Shown: piece by piece, positions 8,835-18,085 of the stretch
Position numbering within the stretch: position 1 is the first letter of the stretch
Layout of the letters: each line of letters begins with the position of its first letter
Source of the DNA: Geobacter sp.
Lineage (GTDB): Bacteria; Desulfobacterota; Desulfuromonadia; Geobacterales; Geobacteraceae
Reading direction: 5' to 3'
Assembly (NCBI GenBank): GCA_003499925.1
Contig: DNRQ01000060.1
Coordinates: forward strand, 1-64,000
Length of the DNA stretch: 64,000 nt
Made by a program: the position numbers and the translations under genes
The notes under the pieces: model-generated
Told to the model about the DNA's origin: nothing
Database searches by the model: none
The model's input: only the letters and a program-made list of their open reading frames with translations

Positions 8835-10124
8835 TTACCCGCTGAAGCAGGAAGCTTCAAATTTTTCTCCGGTCTTCATCAGGGTCCACGCGACGACCAG
8901 CAACTTTGCCGCCAGCTTAACCTTCATTTTCAGCCTGATTCCGCATTCGAGTTCCCGACCTTGAATCAGTTTGCTGAAATAGCCTCTGATCGCCGAGTTT
9001 TTTGAGGAAGCAATCATCGCAGCCTGTACCAGGGCATACCGCAATGCCGCCTTCCCCTGTTTTGAGATCACCGCTTTGGCTGTATCGCTGGTCTGGCCAC
9101 TTCGGGAAGCACTGAGATCGAGACCGGCCAGACGCAATAACTGCTTGCGGTTTACAAACCGTGACGCGTTGCCGATGGCAGCCAGCACCATGGCTGAAAC
9201 GATTGGGCCGAAGCCGGGAATTGTGAGGAGGCATTGATACGCCGGGTAGGTCTCCGCGGTCGCCGCCATGCGCTTTTCGGTATCTCTGATGTCTTCGATG
9301 ACCGACTTAAACCGCCGCACGAGGGTCTGAGCTTCCCATCGGGCTGCGTCATGAACTTGGCATCCTGCCGATCTGCTGGAGATTTCCCAGAGTCCGCGCA
9401 GGCGCTTTTCTTGTGCGACGGTGACCTTTCGTGCCGTGACGAGTTTGACGAATTCTTCAAACTCCATCGCCGCTATGTCTTGCGGATCGAGGCAGTGCTG
9501 AGCGATTGAGAGGACTATATCGTTCGGCTGACCAGGGTGGATCGTCAGTTTGTCCAGCTCTGGAAAATATTGTGCGAAGACGTTGTTTCTCAGGCGCATC
9601 CGTAACGCATGCTCTTCTTTTTTGAGTCTGCTTCGGAATGCAATCAAGCTCCTTAACTCTCGCAGGCTCTCCTCAGGGATATCGTAGTAGAGGCAGCGTC
9701 CCTGGCCGACAAGATCGGCGACGTTGGCGGCGTCCTTCTTGTCGTTTTTATCCCAGCGGCCATCCAGCATCGCTCGATTTCTTGCTACGGCTATGTTGGA
9801 CACGTAGACCACATGCTCCTGATTCCTGATCAGATACTCCGCTAGTGGTTTATGGTAGGATGCCGTTGGTTCGACACCGTACACGACTTCGGCCAAGCCG
9901 TGCTGCTTTTGAAGATCTCTGACCAATGCCCGAAGGCTCTCAAACCCTGTTACGGTGTTGTCGATTACCAAATTCTTTCGGAGCGTTCTACCATTGGGAG
10001 TTCCAAAAAAAGCATGATGCGTATTCTTAGCAATGTCTACGCCGACGAGCAGGTACCTCTCGGAGCCTCTAACAGACGCTTTCAGGGATCTGAACAGCGT
10101 CAACCGATCATTCACGTCATTCAT
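8835..10124 (-). CDS. IS110 family transposase (DEDD recombinase)
   Basis: A 429-residue transposase read from 10124 down, with AGGAGG close upstream of the ATG. The N-terminal RuvC-like DEDD domain starts at VGVDIAKNTHHAF and continues with EPTASYHKPL and the KNDKKDA motif typical of the family. The C-terminal Tnp/transposase_20 domain has LLTIPGFGPIVSAMVLAAIG and the Ser-containing LAGLDLSASRSGQ near residue 345. Length and domain order are those of intact IS110-family enzymes, and no frameshift is visible, so the element may still be mobile. Confidence 0.93.
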   Translation of the reverse strand: MNDVNDRLTLFRSLKASVRGSERYLLVGVDIAKNTHHAFFGTPNGRTLRKNLVIDNTVTGFESLRALVRDLQKQHGLAEVVYGVEPTASYHKPLAEYLIRNQEHVVYVSNIAVARNRAMLDGRWDKNDKKDAANVADLVGQGRCLYYDIPEESLRELRSLIAFRSRLKKEEHALRMRLRNNVFAQYFPELDKLTIHPGQPNDIVLSIAQHCLDPQDIAAMEFEEFVKLVTARKVTVAQEKRLRGLWEISSRSAGCQVHDAARWEAQTLVRRFKSVIEDIRDTEKRMAATAETYPAYQCLLTIPGFGPIVSAMVLAAIGNASRFVNRKQLLRLAGLDLSASRSGQTSDTAKAVISKQGKAALRYALVQAAMIASSKNSAIRGYFSKLIQGRELECGIRLKMKVKLAAKLLVVAWTLMKTGEKFEASCFSG

Positions 10125-10252
10125 ACAGTCCTCCTGTCAGTGGAATAAATGACCACTCAATAACAGGGAACACGAGAATTAACAAGGCTGATAAAACATA
10201 TTTTTTTGTAGTAACTTCAGGGGCTTTGGCTCGTTCTGTTTTAAAATATAAC

Positions 10253-10411
10253 GCCCCTGCGAACGTTGGCAACGAGGGGGACGCCCCTGCGAACGTGCGA
10301 AAGTCACCTCTGCTTCCTTGGCCCTGGTAAATTGGATACCTCGCATGGCAAGTTCATAGCGTGATTTCAGCAGGTTCCGAAGGATTCGCATGTTCGCAGG
10401 GGCGTCCCCCT
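10253..10411. repeat. right part of REP-type array with inverted copy
   Basis: A full 30-bp unit (10253-10282) and a partial unit continue the array broken by IS110. The 20-bp sequence agggggacgcccctgcgaac (10275-10294) reappears inverted and perfect at 10392-10411. The roughly 100 bp between the arms contains a short minus-strand frame (MRILRNLLKSRYELAMRG...) that may be the end of an older gene carried inside the repeat pair. Confidence 0.75.
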
Positions 10412-10412
10412 A

Positions 10413-10655
10413 ATTGCCCGTGAAAAAAACATTTATACGGAATTTGCTAACGCGAAGGAGTTAATTCAGAAGGTCAGCGTTGAGCCTAAAGCCTTTGACT
10501 ATGATTTTGCAGCTCTTGGAGATCCAATAACTCTATTGCTTCTGACATTGCATTTCATATGTTGCAAGAAATCAAGAATCTCCCCCGTCAGTGACGTAGT
10601 GTGGCTCTATTGCGGCTTGTTCTGTGAATGTGCGTGCAATTTTGACCCAGCATAG
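10413..10655 (+). pseudogene. possible remnant of an unidentified gene
   Basis: The + frame is open for 80 codons from the repeat boundary at 10413 but has no start codon near its 5' end. The first 40 residues (EKNIYTEFANAKELIQKV, then a Phe-Asp-Tyr-rich stretch) read like real protein; the remainder is Cys-rich and less convincing. A gene truncated by the repeat and IS insertion is the simplest reading. The family is not recognised. Confidence 0.25.
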
Positions 10656-10873
10656 GTGCAGAACCGTGACCCACATGAGACGTAACATGATGATCTACCA
10701 TGCAAGCGAATGTAATGGTGGGTCTGCCTGCGCACGATTCTGGATCACTCCTATTTCGAGCAATATTCACCAATGCAAGCCCATCGTCCGTTGCTGAGCT
10801 CGCGAGTTGGCTATTGTTTAACAAAAATGTTGTCGCTGTGCCAGAAATGAGACCTGAACCACTAAGGATATCT

Positions 10874-11920
10874 ATGAAGCCAGAAGAGATATTTTCACGA
10901 GTTGTCGGGAATGCCTTCGATTTTCTAGGAAAAGCGCTAGCGGAGTTCGAGAAAGAACCGAAATACTCTGTGATAAATTTTCATGCCGCTGTTGAACTAT
11001 TTCTCAAGGCTCGTCTGATGCGCGAACATTGGTCCCTGGTGGTGAGCAAGCCAGAAATCGCAGATTGGAAGCAATTTATTTCCGGCGATTTTCACTCTGT
11101 AACAATCAGAGAAGCTAGGACTCGCCTCGATTCAATAGTGCAGGACGGTATTTCTCAGCAGCAATACGACTCATTCCTTCGGCTTACAGGTCATCGTAAT
11201 AGGATGGTCCACTTCTTTCACCAAGGCCAACATGATAAAAAGAGTGAGCTTCAGAAAATCGTCGCGGAGCAGTGCCGTGCCTGGTATTACCTGCACCAAT
11301 TACTCTCGCATCAATGGGCGGAGACATTTACTGATTACCAAAAGCAGATAAAGGCTTTTGATAAAGAAATGCGAATGATTCGGCATTATTTGAAGGCCAA
11401 ATTCGAGGATTTGACCGCAGTTATAGCGGATAAAGTTAAGGGAAATGTCGCTTTTCACAAATGCCCTTCCTGCGGTTTTAAGTCATTACAAGAAGATGGC
11501 CTCGAATTCGAGTGTCTGGTTTGCGATCTGAATAAAAACGGAATTACCCTCAGTTGCCCACAATGTGCTAAGAGCATTACGATGTTGGGTGAGCCGTGGC
11601 AAAAATGTACAAAATGTGGGTACACAATAGAACCTGATGATGTAAAAGCAGAACTTACAAAAGATCTATTTATAACAAAACACAATATGTATGACCTTAA
11701 CCACGCCAATTGTGGCGATTGTGAAGGTTACGAGACGATCGTTGAGGTGGATGGACAATGGTTTTGTACACAGTGCTTTACCCGATTCGAAATTTCCGAT
11801 ATCAGTCAATGCGGTTGGTGCAACGAGTACACTACTGGTGACCAAGAGGACAGTTACTGGCGAGGATGCGGGTTTTGTGATGGGAAGTCTGGTTGGGACA
11901 GCGATAAGGATAAGGATTAA
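10874..11920 (+). CDS. HEPN-domain protein with multiple zinc ribbons
   Basis: This start gives 348 residues and follows AAGGA five bases upstream; starts at 10700 and 10847 lack such a site. Residues about 1-130 look like a HEPN helical domain: VINFHAAVELFLKARLM, then HRNRMVHFFH, which contains the R-x4-H motif of HEPN ribonucleases. A helical linker follows. The second half has at least four CxxC pairs (CPSCG, CLVC, CPQC, CTKCG) and a further Cys-rich tail (CGDC, CTQC, CGWC, CGFC), so several zinc ribbons are likely. There is no signal peptide. Its location in a defence-rich island suggests an RNase that acts on tRNA or phage RNA, but that is inference. No antitoxin partner is adjacent. Confidence 0.65.
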   Translation: MKPEEIFSRVVGNAFDFLGKALAEFEKEPKYSVINFHAAVELFLKARLMREHWSLVVSKPEIADWKQFISGDFHSVTIREARTRLDSIVQDGISQQQYDSFLRLTGHRNRMVHFFHQGQHDKKSELQKIVAEQCRAWYYLHQLLSHQWAETFTDYQKQIKAFDKEMRMIRHYLKAKFEDLTAVIADKVKGNVAFHKCPSCGFKSLQEDGLEFECLVCDLNKNGITLSCPQCAKSITMLGEPWQKCTKCGYTIEPDDVKAELTKDLFITKHNMYDLNHANCGDCEGYETIVEVDGQWFCTQCFTRFEISDISQCGWCNEYTTGDQEDSYWRGCGFCDGKSGWDSDKDKD

Positions 11921-12307
11921 ACGAAAGCCGGAATGAGTCGGTTGCTAAGATTAGAGCTAATATAGGTGTGAGCTGGAGTCGAATTCTACCTTATTCAGCA
12001 TCCTAATTGACCCGGTGCCAAACGTAAGTTCAGTAGGTTGCGCTGTACGGGTAGGCCAAACTAAGCGCCGATGATGGATCAGATTTGGAATCCAGTTCTG
12101 AGTGTACCCCCTTAACAGTGTGTCTATCGACACTGGGCAAGATCGGTCCCAAAAACAATTGATTATTTTGTCTGAAAAATTAATTTTATTAATAACTTTG
12201 TGAAGTTGTAACGTCAGGGGATAGGAAAGCCCGTGCATGCGTAGCAGATGAAACTCCTAGCTCAATGAGCACCCTAAGATTCCAGAGAAATCAAGAGGGA
12301 AGTATAG
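11921..12307. other. 387-bp intergenic region, nothing recognised
   Basis: This is AT-rich toward its right end and presumably holds the promoter of the secreted two-gene unit downstream. A 93-codon minus-strand frame exists (11957-12238) but has no ribosome binding site or recognisable motif. Confidence 0.4.
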
Positions 12308-12967
12308 ATGCCTTTTAAATTGACGCTCTTTAGTCGCAAACTAGTTGCATCTGTTGTGTCATCTAAATCACAACTTACCAGATTTGACTATGCTAAATAT
12401 ATTGTGCTTTTTACTTTGCTCCTACATTCGAATACATTTGCGGCTGAGAAAAAAATAGACGTCTTAGATAAAGAGTTAAAACTTGTATTTACAATCAAAG
12501 AACCTAATGTTATCGAACCCAGAAGCCTGTACAAAGATATATTTTTTTACCCCGGTGATAAAGTTTTTATAAATGCAGGTGGGTGTGTTCAGACTGGAGG
12601 ACTTGGGAGGACTTGGAAGAGGTATGTGAACCCAAGTGGGCCTAAGTCGGATAAATTTTACCATGGTTTAATTCATATTCCAGGATCTACTAATGGAACT
12701 GGTCTAGTTCGAACAAAGGATGTGATAGGAAAAGAGATAAAAATTAATGACGACCTACCTGGGTTTGATACGTCAAAACTCTATCTCAATTTGGGCTACG
12801 AGGATGATAAGTATTCGGACAATGGTTATTGGGGAAGGTCTACAATATGGAGATACGACGATGGAACCGAAGAACAATGTAAAGGGGAGGGCAATGCCTA
12901 CATAGAAATCACTATTATTCGCACCAAAAAACCACCAATACCATTTGGAAAGAGAACCATCAAGTAA
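12308..12967 (+). CDS. exported lectin-like (PA-IL-type beta-sandwich) protein
   Basis: A 219-residue protein with GAGGGAAG upstream of its ATG. A hydrophobic segment (YIVLFTLLLHSNTFAAEK, about residues 38-56) fits a long signal sequence cleaved after AxA. The mature part resembles the jelly-roll carbohydrate-binding fold of PA-IL-type lectins: a DIFFYPGDKVFINAGG strand pair, WKRYVNPSG, YHGLIHIPGS and GLVRTKDVIGKEI in the expected order. It ends in a basic tail. The gene is 11 bp upstream of an M15-type peptidase lipoprotein and likely shares its transcript, suggesting binding of a cell-wall or surface glycan. The lectin call is a pattern judgement. Confidence 0.5.
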   Translation: MPFKLTLFSRKLVASVVSSKSQLTRFDYAKYIVLFTLLLHSNTFAAEKKIDVLDKELKLVFTIKEPNVIEPRSLYKDIFFYPGDKVFINAGGCVQTGGLGRTWKRYVNPSGPKSDKFYHGLIHIPGSTNGTGLVRTKDVIGKEIKINDDLPGFDTSKLYLNLGYEDDKYSDNGYWGRSTIWRYDDGTEEQCKGEGNAYIEITIIRTKKPPIPFGKRTIK

Positions 12968-12978
12968 GGAGATTTTAA

Positions 12979-14649
12979 GTGAAGCTTGTATATGCCATAA
13001 TCATATCTTTTTTCTTATGCTCATGTTCCAAAATTTACTTTTATGATCTATATCCCAGTCATTATTTAGATGATAAAGGAGGTACAGAAAGTGGGATCGA
13101 CAGATATTCAAAGGAAAAAAAGCTAATAGGTAACCCATCTGCTGGCATTCCGGATGAGATAATAGATTCTCTTCCAGTGGAATTTCAAATTCTGAGCCAC
13201 CTTGGAATGTTGATATGCGTACAAGATCCTTCCGGATACAAACAAAATTTAATATTTCCCGGATATTCTGTTGTACGGCATAGTGAAAATTTAAAAATGA
13301 ATAAAGAAATACTTGAAAAGAATGGCTATATTGCGCATGCAAGCGAGGCTTATCTTGATACGGTTTGCTTTATGCCAGAACATCGAGATACTTTCAAGTA
13401 CATAGATCATGAATACCTATCTGATTGGGGTTACTTTCTGGAAAGCTGGAGCGTCAGATACATCCTCATAGAGCAGATAAGGCGCGACATCAATGAAATA
13501 TCCAATAATATAAGCAATGAAGGTAAACTTATACAGGCATTAGAATCTTCAGTAGCAGCAAAGACCGCAGAATTATTAGAAATAGAAAACCATCTTCGAG
13601 AAGTTGAAAAATCACTATTAACCCGTCGACCTATGATTTTAAGGGATAACCCTCCGGAAGTAAATGCCGTTATAGAATATAAGAGGGAATTAGACTTTCT
13701 TCGTACAGTCTTTCCTGAAATGCTCCTCAATATTGCTGGAAAGCCGTGGGTTGACAAGGAGGCCCTTTCCAGAAATTACATGGATCCATACCTTAATGCT
13801 GATCTTGTGAAAAGCCTAGATTTAGCTTACAAGATTTTCGCAGATCCAGATAACGCTGGTATTCCTCTTTCCCCTGAAATGATTCAAAACATCAAAGATA
13901 ACAAGATTACTTTTCAAATCAGCTCTGCTGCAAGAACTCCATGGAACCAGTTGTCAATCAGAAATGAGCACAAGGCGGGGACATTAAGTTCTCTCCACCT
14001 CTTTGGGTTGGCCTTTGACTTGAAGCTAAATGGAATGGAATACGATGTAAGTATGAACGTTCCAAACCAAAATCAACTCGCCAAGTACAAAATCGTACTT
14101 GATACTTTTCAGATGTGCGGGTTAACGAGAACGCTTGATTTTACAGTTGTTAAAGAAAGAGGTCACTTTCAGTTGACCAAGTACATTGAGAATGTAATCA
14201 ACAAAGAAAACAGAATGGAACTAAACTCACTCATCTTGCAGTTTATGAAATTATATAAAGAAGCAGCAGACAACGAAATCAAAAAGCAGTCTGACGAGTT
14301 CGATCATTCAGACTCTTTCCGTGATACTTTATTATCAATACGAAAAGATATTAAGGATAAGTTGGACAAGCGTATAATAGAACTAGCGAAAATTGATGAT
14401 AAGCTTAAGCTAGCTAAAGAAAACCTTGCAAAAAAACAAAGAGAACTAGCAGAGAAAATTGAAAAAAACCGAAAAAAAGATAATGGTGATCGTGACGATA
14501 GCCATAGAGAACCTAAAGAACGTCCGTCTACGACTCCTAGACCAGAAAAGCCTGAAGCAAAAAAACCAAAACCTGAGAAACCGAGACCATCACAGCCTGA
14601 CAGGCCGCGTAAGGAGCCGCCAGAAATTAAACCTGGAATACTTGGTTAG
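12979..14649 (+). CDS. lipoprotein with M15/VanY-like DD-peptidase domain and basic coiled-coil tail
   Basis: A 556-residue protein starting with GTG, preceded by AAGGAG. The N-terminus is a lipoprotein signal (IIISFFLCSCSK). A coiled coil covers about residues 165-210. The M15-like domain follows: SSAARTPWNQ, then SLHLFGLAFDL (the SxHxxGxAxD zinc motif) and later ERGHFQLT supplying the third zinc ligand. This fits a D-Ala-D-Ala or L,D-type peptidase acting on peptidoglycan. The last 120 residues form a second coiled coil and a Lys/Pro-rich tail ending KPGILG. Together with the upstream lectin-like protein it could form an envelope-acting pair. Substrate and purpose are unknown. Confidence 0.65.
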   Translation: MKLVYAIIISFFLCSCSKIYFYDLYPSHYLDDKGGTESGIDRYSKEKKLIGNPSAGIPDEIIDSLPVEFQILSHLGMLICVQDPSGYKQNLIFPGYSVVRHSENLKMNKEILEKNGYIAHASEAYLDTVCFMPEHRDTFKYIDHEYLSDWGYFLESWSVRYILIEQIRRDINEISNNISNEGKLIQALESSVAAKTAELLEIENHLREVEKSLLTRRPMILRDNPPEVNAVIEYKRELDFLRTVFPEMLLNIAGKPWVDKEALSRNYMDPYLNADLVKSLDLAYKIFADPDNAGIPLSPEMIQNIKDNKITFQISSAARTPWNQLSIRNEHKAGTLSSLHLFGLAFDLKLNGMEYDVSMNVPNQNQLAKYKIVLDTFQMCGLTRTLDFTVVKERGHFQLTKYIENVINKENRMELNSLILQFMKLYKEAADNEIKKQSDEFDHSDSFRDTLLSIRKDIKDKLDKRIIELAKIDDKLKLAKENLAKKQRELAEKIEKNRKKDNGDRDDSHREPKERPSTTPRPEKPEAKKPKPEKPRPSQPDRPRKEPPEIKPGILG

Positions 14650-14763
14650 GTGGTACCTTACAGTAAGCCTGCAAGAACTTCGTAGATTTTGCAAGGGGTA
14701 ATACGTACGGTCTGGGAGAATCATAATAAATTGACAGCCAACGCACTTTATGGCACAATCCCC

Positions 14764-14797
14764 TTTCATAATGCGCATGTTAGTGCACATTATGAAA
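14764..14797. repeat. strong AT-rich dyad, possible operator or terminator
   Basis: tttcataatg (14764-14773) pairs with cattatgaaa (14788-14797), and the symmetry continues inward with gca/tgc around a short loop. It lies 115 bp after the M15 lipoprotein gene and 35 bp before the IS21-type element. Confidence 0.5.
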
Positions 14798-14997
14798 ACG
14801 ATTGGAGTGATATGCCGCCGCCGATGAAGTTTGAACCCACCCACCACCGATAAACGGACCCACCTGATCGTTGCCGACTACTGCCGACTTCTGCCGAGCA
14901 CCGATCTCAAGAGACCCACCCCGATTTTCCTACCAGCCAACTCCCCTCATCAAATAAAATCCTCCATTGTTTCCCACATCACCAGGCGGAGAAAACG

Positions 14998-15492
14998 ATG
15001 GAACAGAAGACTCGATCCAGGAAGCGGCCCTGCCGTGTCTGCGGCAAGTGGTTTTCTCCCAATCCTCGATTGGGCGACCGGCAGAAGACTTGTGGCGCCG
15101 ATGAATGCCAGCGGCAGTGGCACACCACAAAATGCGCCGAGTGGAACAGGCAAAACCGCTCCTACTTCAAGGAGAACTATCTCAAGAGTCGGGTCCAGTC
15201 CGCAAGCGACCATGCCGCCGGATATCCGCCGTCGCCGTCGTCGTCCAGCACAAATATACCGGCTAGATCCCCCTCTCCACTACACTTGCCCCGAGAAACC
15301 GTTCAAGAGGTGATGGGGGCGCAACAACTCGTAATCATTGAGTATATCGTCCGAGTACTCTTAAGAGGCGTTCAAGAGGTGATCAGCACTCAACAGCCTG
15401 AAATACCTAACGAATCACGACGACTTGTGGCGGCGTCGAGTTTAAGAGGCGATAGCCAAGCCCCGCCCCGAGGGGTATCTTCTTCATGCTAA
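14998..15492 (+). CDS. zinc-finger accessory protein of IS21-type element
   Basis: A 164-residue protein at the left end of the transposon. Residues 10-50 have Cys and His spaced as a small zinc finger: CRVCGKWFSP, then CGADECQRQWHTTKC. This resembles domains that recognise DNA or structural RNA. A Ser/Pro-rich linker and a QQ-containing helical region follow (ETVQEVMGAQQLVIIEYIVRVLL). The ATG at 14998 follows GGCGGAGAAAACG. The same order (zinc finger, ParB-like, istA, istB) suggests it travels with the element. A role in target choice or transposase control is speculation. Confidence 0.6.
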   Translation: MEQKTRSRKRPCRVCGKWFSPNPRLGDRQKTCGADECQRQWHTTKCAEWNRQNRSYFKENYLKSRVQSASDHAAGYPPSPSSSSTNIPARSPSPLHLPRETVQEVMGAQQLVIIEYIVRVLLRGVQEVISTQQPEIPNESRRLVAASSLRGDSQAPPRGVSSSC

Positions 15493-15524
15493 GAGAAGCG
15501 CCCTTTGCGTGAGGAGGGAGGCCC

Positions 15525-16460
15525 ATGACTGCACCTGTCGCCAACGGTCATTCCCAAGAGACCGTGAACATCGCCACCGCCGAGATCGGCGAGCGGTTCG
15601 CGCCGTTGCGCATAGTGGAGCCGCAGGCGGAGCGGACCATGCTGACTTCCATGGAAAAGTACGGCCAGCTCACCCCGGTGGCGGTCTGCCGCATCGCCCC
15701 CGGCGAGCAGGAGCTCCTTGACGGCTTCAAAAGGCTGCGCGCCGCCCGGCAGCTCGGCCTCGCCGAACTCTCGGCCCGTCCTTTCGACCTCAGCATCCGG
15801 GCGGGGAAAGCCACCATGCTGCAGCTAAATCGTGTGGGCAGGGTCATCTCCGGGATGGAGGAGGCGCTCGTGGTGCACTCGCTGCACCACGAGGACGGCC
15901 TGAACCAAGTTGAGATCGCGCTGCTTTTGAACCGTCACAAGAGCTGGGTCTGCCGGCGCCTCGCGCTGATCGAGCGGCTGAGCGACGAGGCGCAGCAGAT
16001 GATCAGGCTCGGGCTTCTTCCTGCGAGCCTCGGGACGGAGTTGGCCCGGTTGCGACGTCACAACCAGGACCTGTTGCTGGCGGCGGTCCGGGAGCACCAC
16101 CTCAGCGTCCGTGAGACACGCATGGTGGTGAACTCTCTGGAGCACGAGCCGAGCCACAACCACGAGGCGATCCTGCGCGACCCACGCGGCTCCTTGTCTC
16201 CCGACCAGAACGCCTGCCCCGCTCCGCCCGAGGAAAAAGGGCTGAGCTGTGAGATGAAAAAAGTGCTGCGCAGGATCTTTGCCCTGGAAAGGAGCTGCCT
16301 GGATGTGGCGCTCCTGGTGTCCCGTACCGACCCCATCATGTTCGAGATTGACGAGGAAAAGCGCTTCAGGGCCGCCTGCGGCCGAGCCCTTCCGAGTCTT
16401 GCCCGCGTGGATAAGGAACTGCGCGGGATGGCGACCTACGGGAAAATGGGGGACCCATGA
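15525..16460 (+). CDS. ParB-like protein carried by IS21-type element
   Basis: A 311-residue protein with a GAGGGAGG site before its ATG. The N-terminal ParB/Srx-type domain reads VNIATAEIGERFAPLRIV, then SMEKYGQLTPVAV and LLDGFKRLRAARQLG, where the usual GERR/GxRR box is replaced by DGFKR. A helix-turn-helix of ParB/KorB type follows near residue 125-150 (GLNQVEIALLLNRHKSWVCRRLALIERL). It overlaps istA by four bases. ParB-like proteins bind DNA and, in some families, CTP; here it may bind element ends or regulate transposition. Its role is not known from sequence alone. Confidence 0.75.
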   Translation: MTAPVANGHSQETVNIATAEIGERFAPLRIVEPQAERTMLTSMEKYGQLTPVAVCRIAPGEQELLDGFKRLRAARQLGLAELSARPFDLSIRAGKATMLQLNRVGRVISGMEEALVVHSLHHEDGLNQVEIALLLNRHKSWVCRRLALIERLSDEAQQMIRLGLLPASLGTELARLRRHNQDLLLAAVREHHLSVRETRMVVNSLEHEPSHNHEAILRDPRGSLSPDQNACPAPPEEKGLSCEMKKVLRRIFALERSCLDVALLVSRTDPIMFEIDEEKRFRAACGRALPSLARVDKELRGMATYGKMGDP

Positions 16461-18085
16461 CCGTCTTCATCCGAGGGCGGGCGGAGCTTGAACAGGAACT
16501 CGTCATCCTGAACACCCAGAAGGGATGGTCAATCCGGGCGCTCGCGAGACACTTCGGCATCAGCCGCAACATGGTGCGGCGCATCCTGAGAAGGCACGAG
16601 TGCCTCCGTGACGAGGGGCACGACATTCTGAAGCGTTCCGGGGAGCAGTCGCCGCGCCCCAGCAAGCTCGACCCCTTCGACAAGACGCTCGCGCGTCTTC
16701 TGGAGAAGTTCCCCCGGATCACCGGTGTCCGGCTCCTGGAGGAGCTGCGCGACGCAGGGTATGGGGGGGGCATCAGCATCCTCCGGGACCGGTTGCGCAA
16801 ACGCAGAACACTGCCCAAGGAAGAGCCGGTGATCCGCTTCGAGACCGATCCCGGTGTGCAGGGGCAGATGGACTGGAGCCCCTATACCATCAACTTCCTG
16901 AAGACGGGAAAACAGCAGGTGCAGTGCTTCTCCTACATCCTGGGCTTCTCCAGGCGCCAGTTCATAGACTTCACCCCGAGGCGCGACTTCTTCACCCTGA
17001 TCCGCCGTCATCGGGACGCCTTCTCCCACTTCCAGGGCACCCCCGCCCAATGCCTCTACGACAGCGAGAAAACCGTGGTGCTGCGCTGGGAGGCGGGGCG
17101 CCCTCTGATCCATCCCGCCTTCTCCGCCTTCGTTACCCACTACAGGAATCGTCCCATCATCTGCCAGCGCGGCCGAGCCCAGACCAAGGGTAAGATCGAG
17201 CGCCCCTTCCAGTACGTGGAGGGAAACCTCCTGTGCGGCCGTGAGTTCCAGGATCTGGAAGACCTTAGAAGTTGCGCGAGATGGTGGCTCGCGGAGAAAA
17301 GCGACCTGCATCTGCACGAGACGACCCGCAGACCGCCGCTGGAACTCTTCCTGGAACAGGAGCTGGCGGCACTCACGCCGCTGCCGCTTCATCCTTACGA
17401 CTGCGCGGAAGTGGCGCTCAGGGTGTGCGACATGGAGGGATACCTCGACTTCGAGACCAACCGCTATCCGGTCCCCTACGAGCACGTCGCCGACATCCTG
17501 ACCATGAAGGTTACCGAGAACGAGGTGCTGATCTACTCACCGGAACTCGCCCTCATCGTGCGCCACGAAAGGGCGCCGGACGGCTCCCGGCTCACCCTGG
17601 ACGGTTCCGCCATCCACGGGGTGAAGACGTTGCGATATGGGCTGGAGCCGATGCGCGAGCAGTTCCTCCAGCTGGGGGACCACGCCGAGGAGTTCCTCCG
17701 TGGACTCACCCTCAAGAACCCGAAGAATCCCGGGTTCCATGCCCGCTACATCCTACACCTCAAGCAGCGTTACACCTGCGACGACATCAACCTGGCGCTG
17801 GGGCATGCCTGCCGCTATCACGCCTACGACTGCAAGGCGGTGGAGCGTATCCTGGCGACGAAGGCGACCCCCAGGACGCTGGAGTCGGTGCGCAACGAAA
17901 AGGCCGCCAAGCAGCTGCGAGCGGCACTTCCCAAGATCAAACAGCGCCCGCTTAACGATTATGCCGGGCTGCTCACACCTTCCACCCCATATAAGGCCAA
18001 CCATGAAGAAAACCGACAGTGCGCAAAGAATCAGGAGCTATCTGAAAACACTGAAACTGGACCGGATGGCGACAGCTCTCGATGA
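16457..18085 (+). CDS. istA: IS21 family transposase IstA
   Basis: A 542-residue DDE transposase coupled to the ParB-like gene by an ATGA overlap. The N-terminal helix-turn-helix is seen in WSIRALARHFGISRNMVRRIL. The catalytic rve domain contains QMDWSPYTI (first Asp), LYDSEKTVV (second Asp) and TKGKIERPFQY (Glu). A C-terminal beta-barrel region follows. No stop or frameshift breaks it. It overlaps the start of istB by 83 bp in another frame, a common IS21 arrangement. Confidence 0.92.
   Translation: MTVFIRGRAELEQELVILNTQKGWSIRALARHFGISRNMVRRILRRHECLRDEGHDILKRSGEQSPRPSKLDPFDKTLARLLEKFPRITGVRLLEELRDAGYGGGISILRDRLRKRRTLPKEEPVIRFETDPGVQGQMDWSPYTINFLKTGKQQVQCFSYILGFSRRQFIDFTPRRDFFTLIRRHRDAFSHFQGTPAQCLYDSEKTVVLRWEAGRPLIHPAFSAFVTHYRNRPIICQRGRAQTKGKIERPFQYVEGNLLCGREFQDLEDLRSCARWWLAEKSDLHLHETTRRPPLELFLEQELAALTPLPLHPYDCAEVALRVCDMEGYLDFETNRYPVPYEHVADILTMKVTENEVLIYSPELALIVRHERAPDGSRLTLDGSAIHGVKTLRYGLEPMREQFLQLGDHAEEFLRGLTLKNPKNPGFHARYILHLKQRYTCDDINLALGHACRYHAYDCKAVERILATKATPRTLESVRNEKAAKQLRAALPKIKQRPLNDYAGLLTPSTPYKANHEENRQCAKNQELSENTETGPDGDSSR

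Larger units (their letters stand above)
8521..10252 (-). mobile_element. IS110/IS1111-type insertion sequence
   Basis: The limits are set by the interrupted repeat array: the 30-bp unit ends at 8520 and the next begins at 10253 in phase. The dinucleotide AC occurs at both junctions, so the ends are uncertain by two bases. The element is about 1.73 kb with one transposase gene on the minus strand, 128 nt of 5' and 314 nt of 3' noncoding sequence, and no obvious terminal inverted repeats or target duplication. That is what is expected for the IS110 family, which inserts by RNA-guided recombination. The long 3' noncoding end suggests the IS1111 subgroup. Confidence 0.8.
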
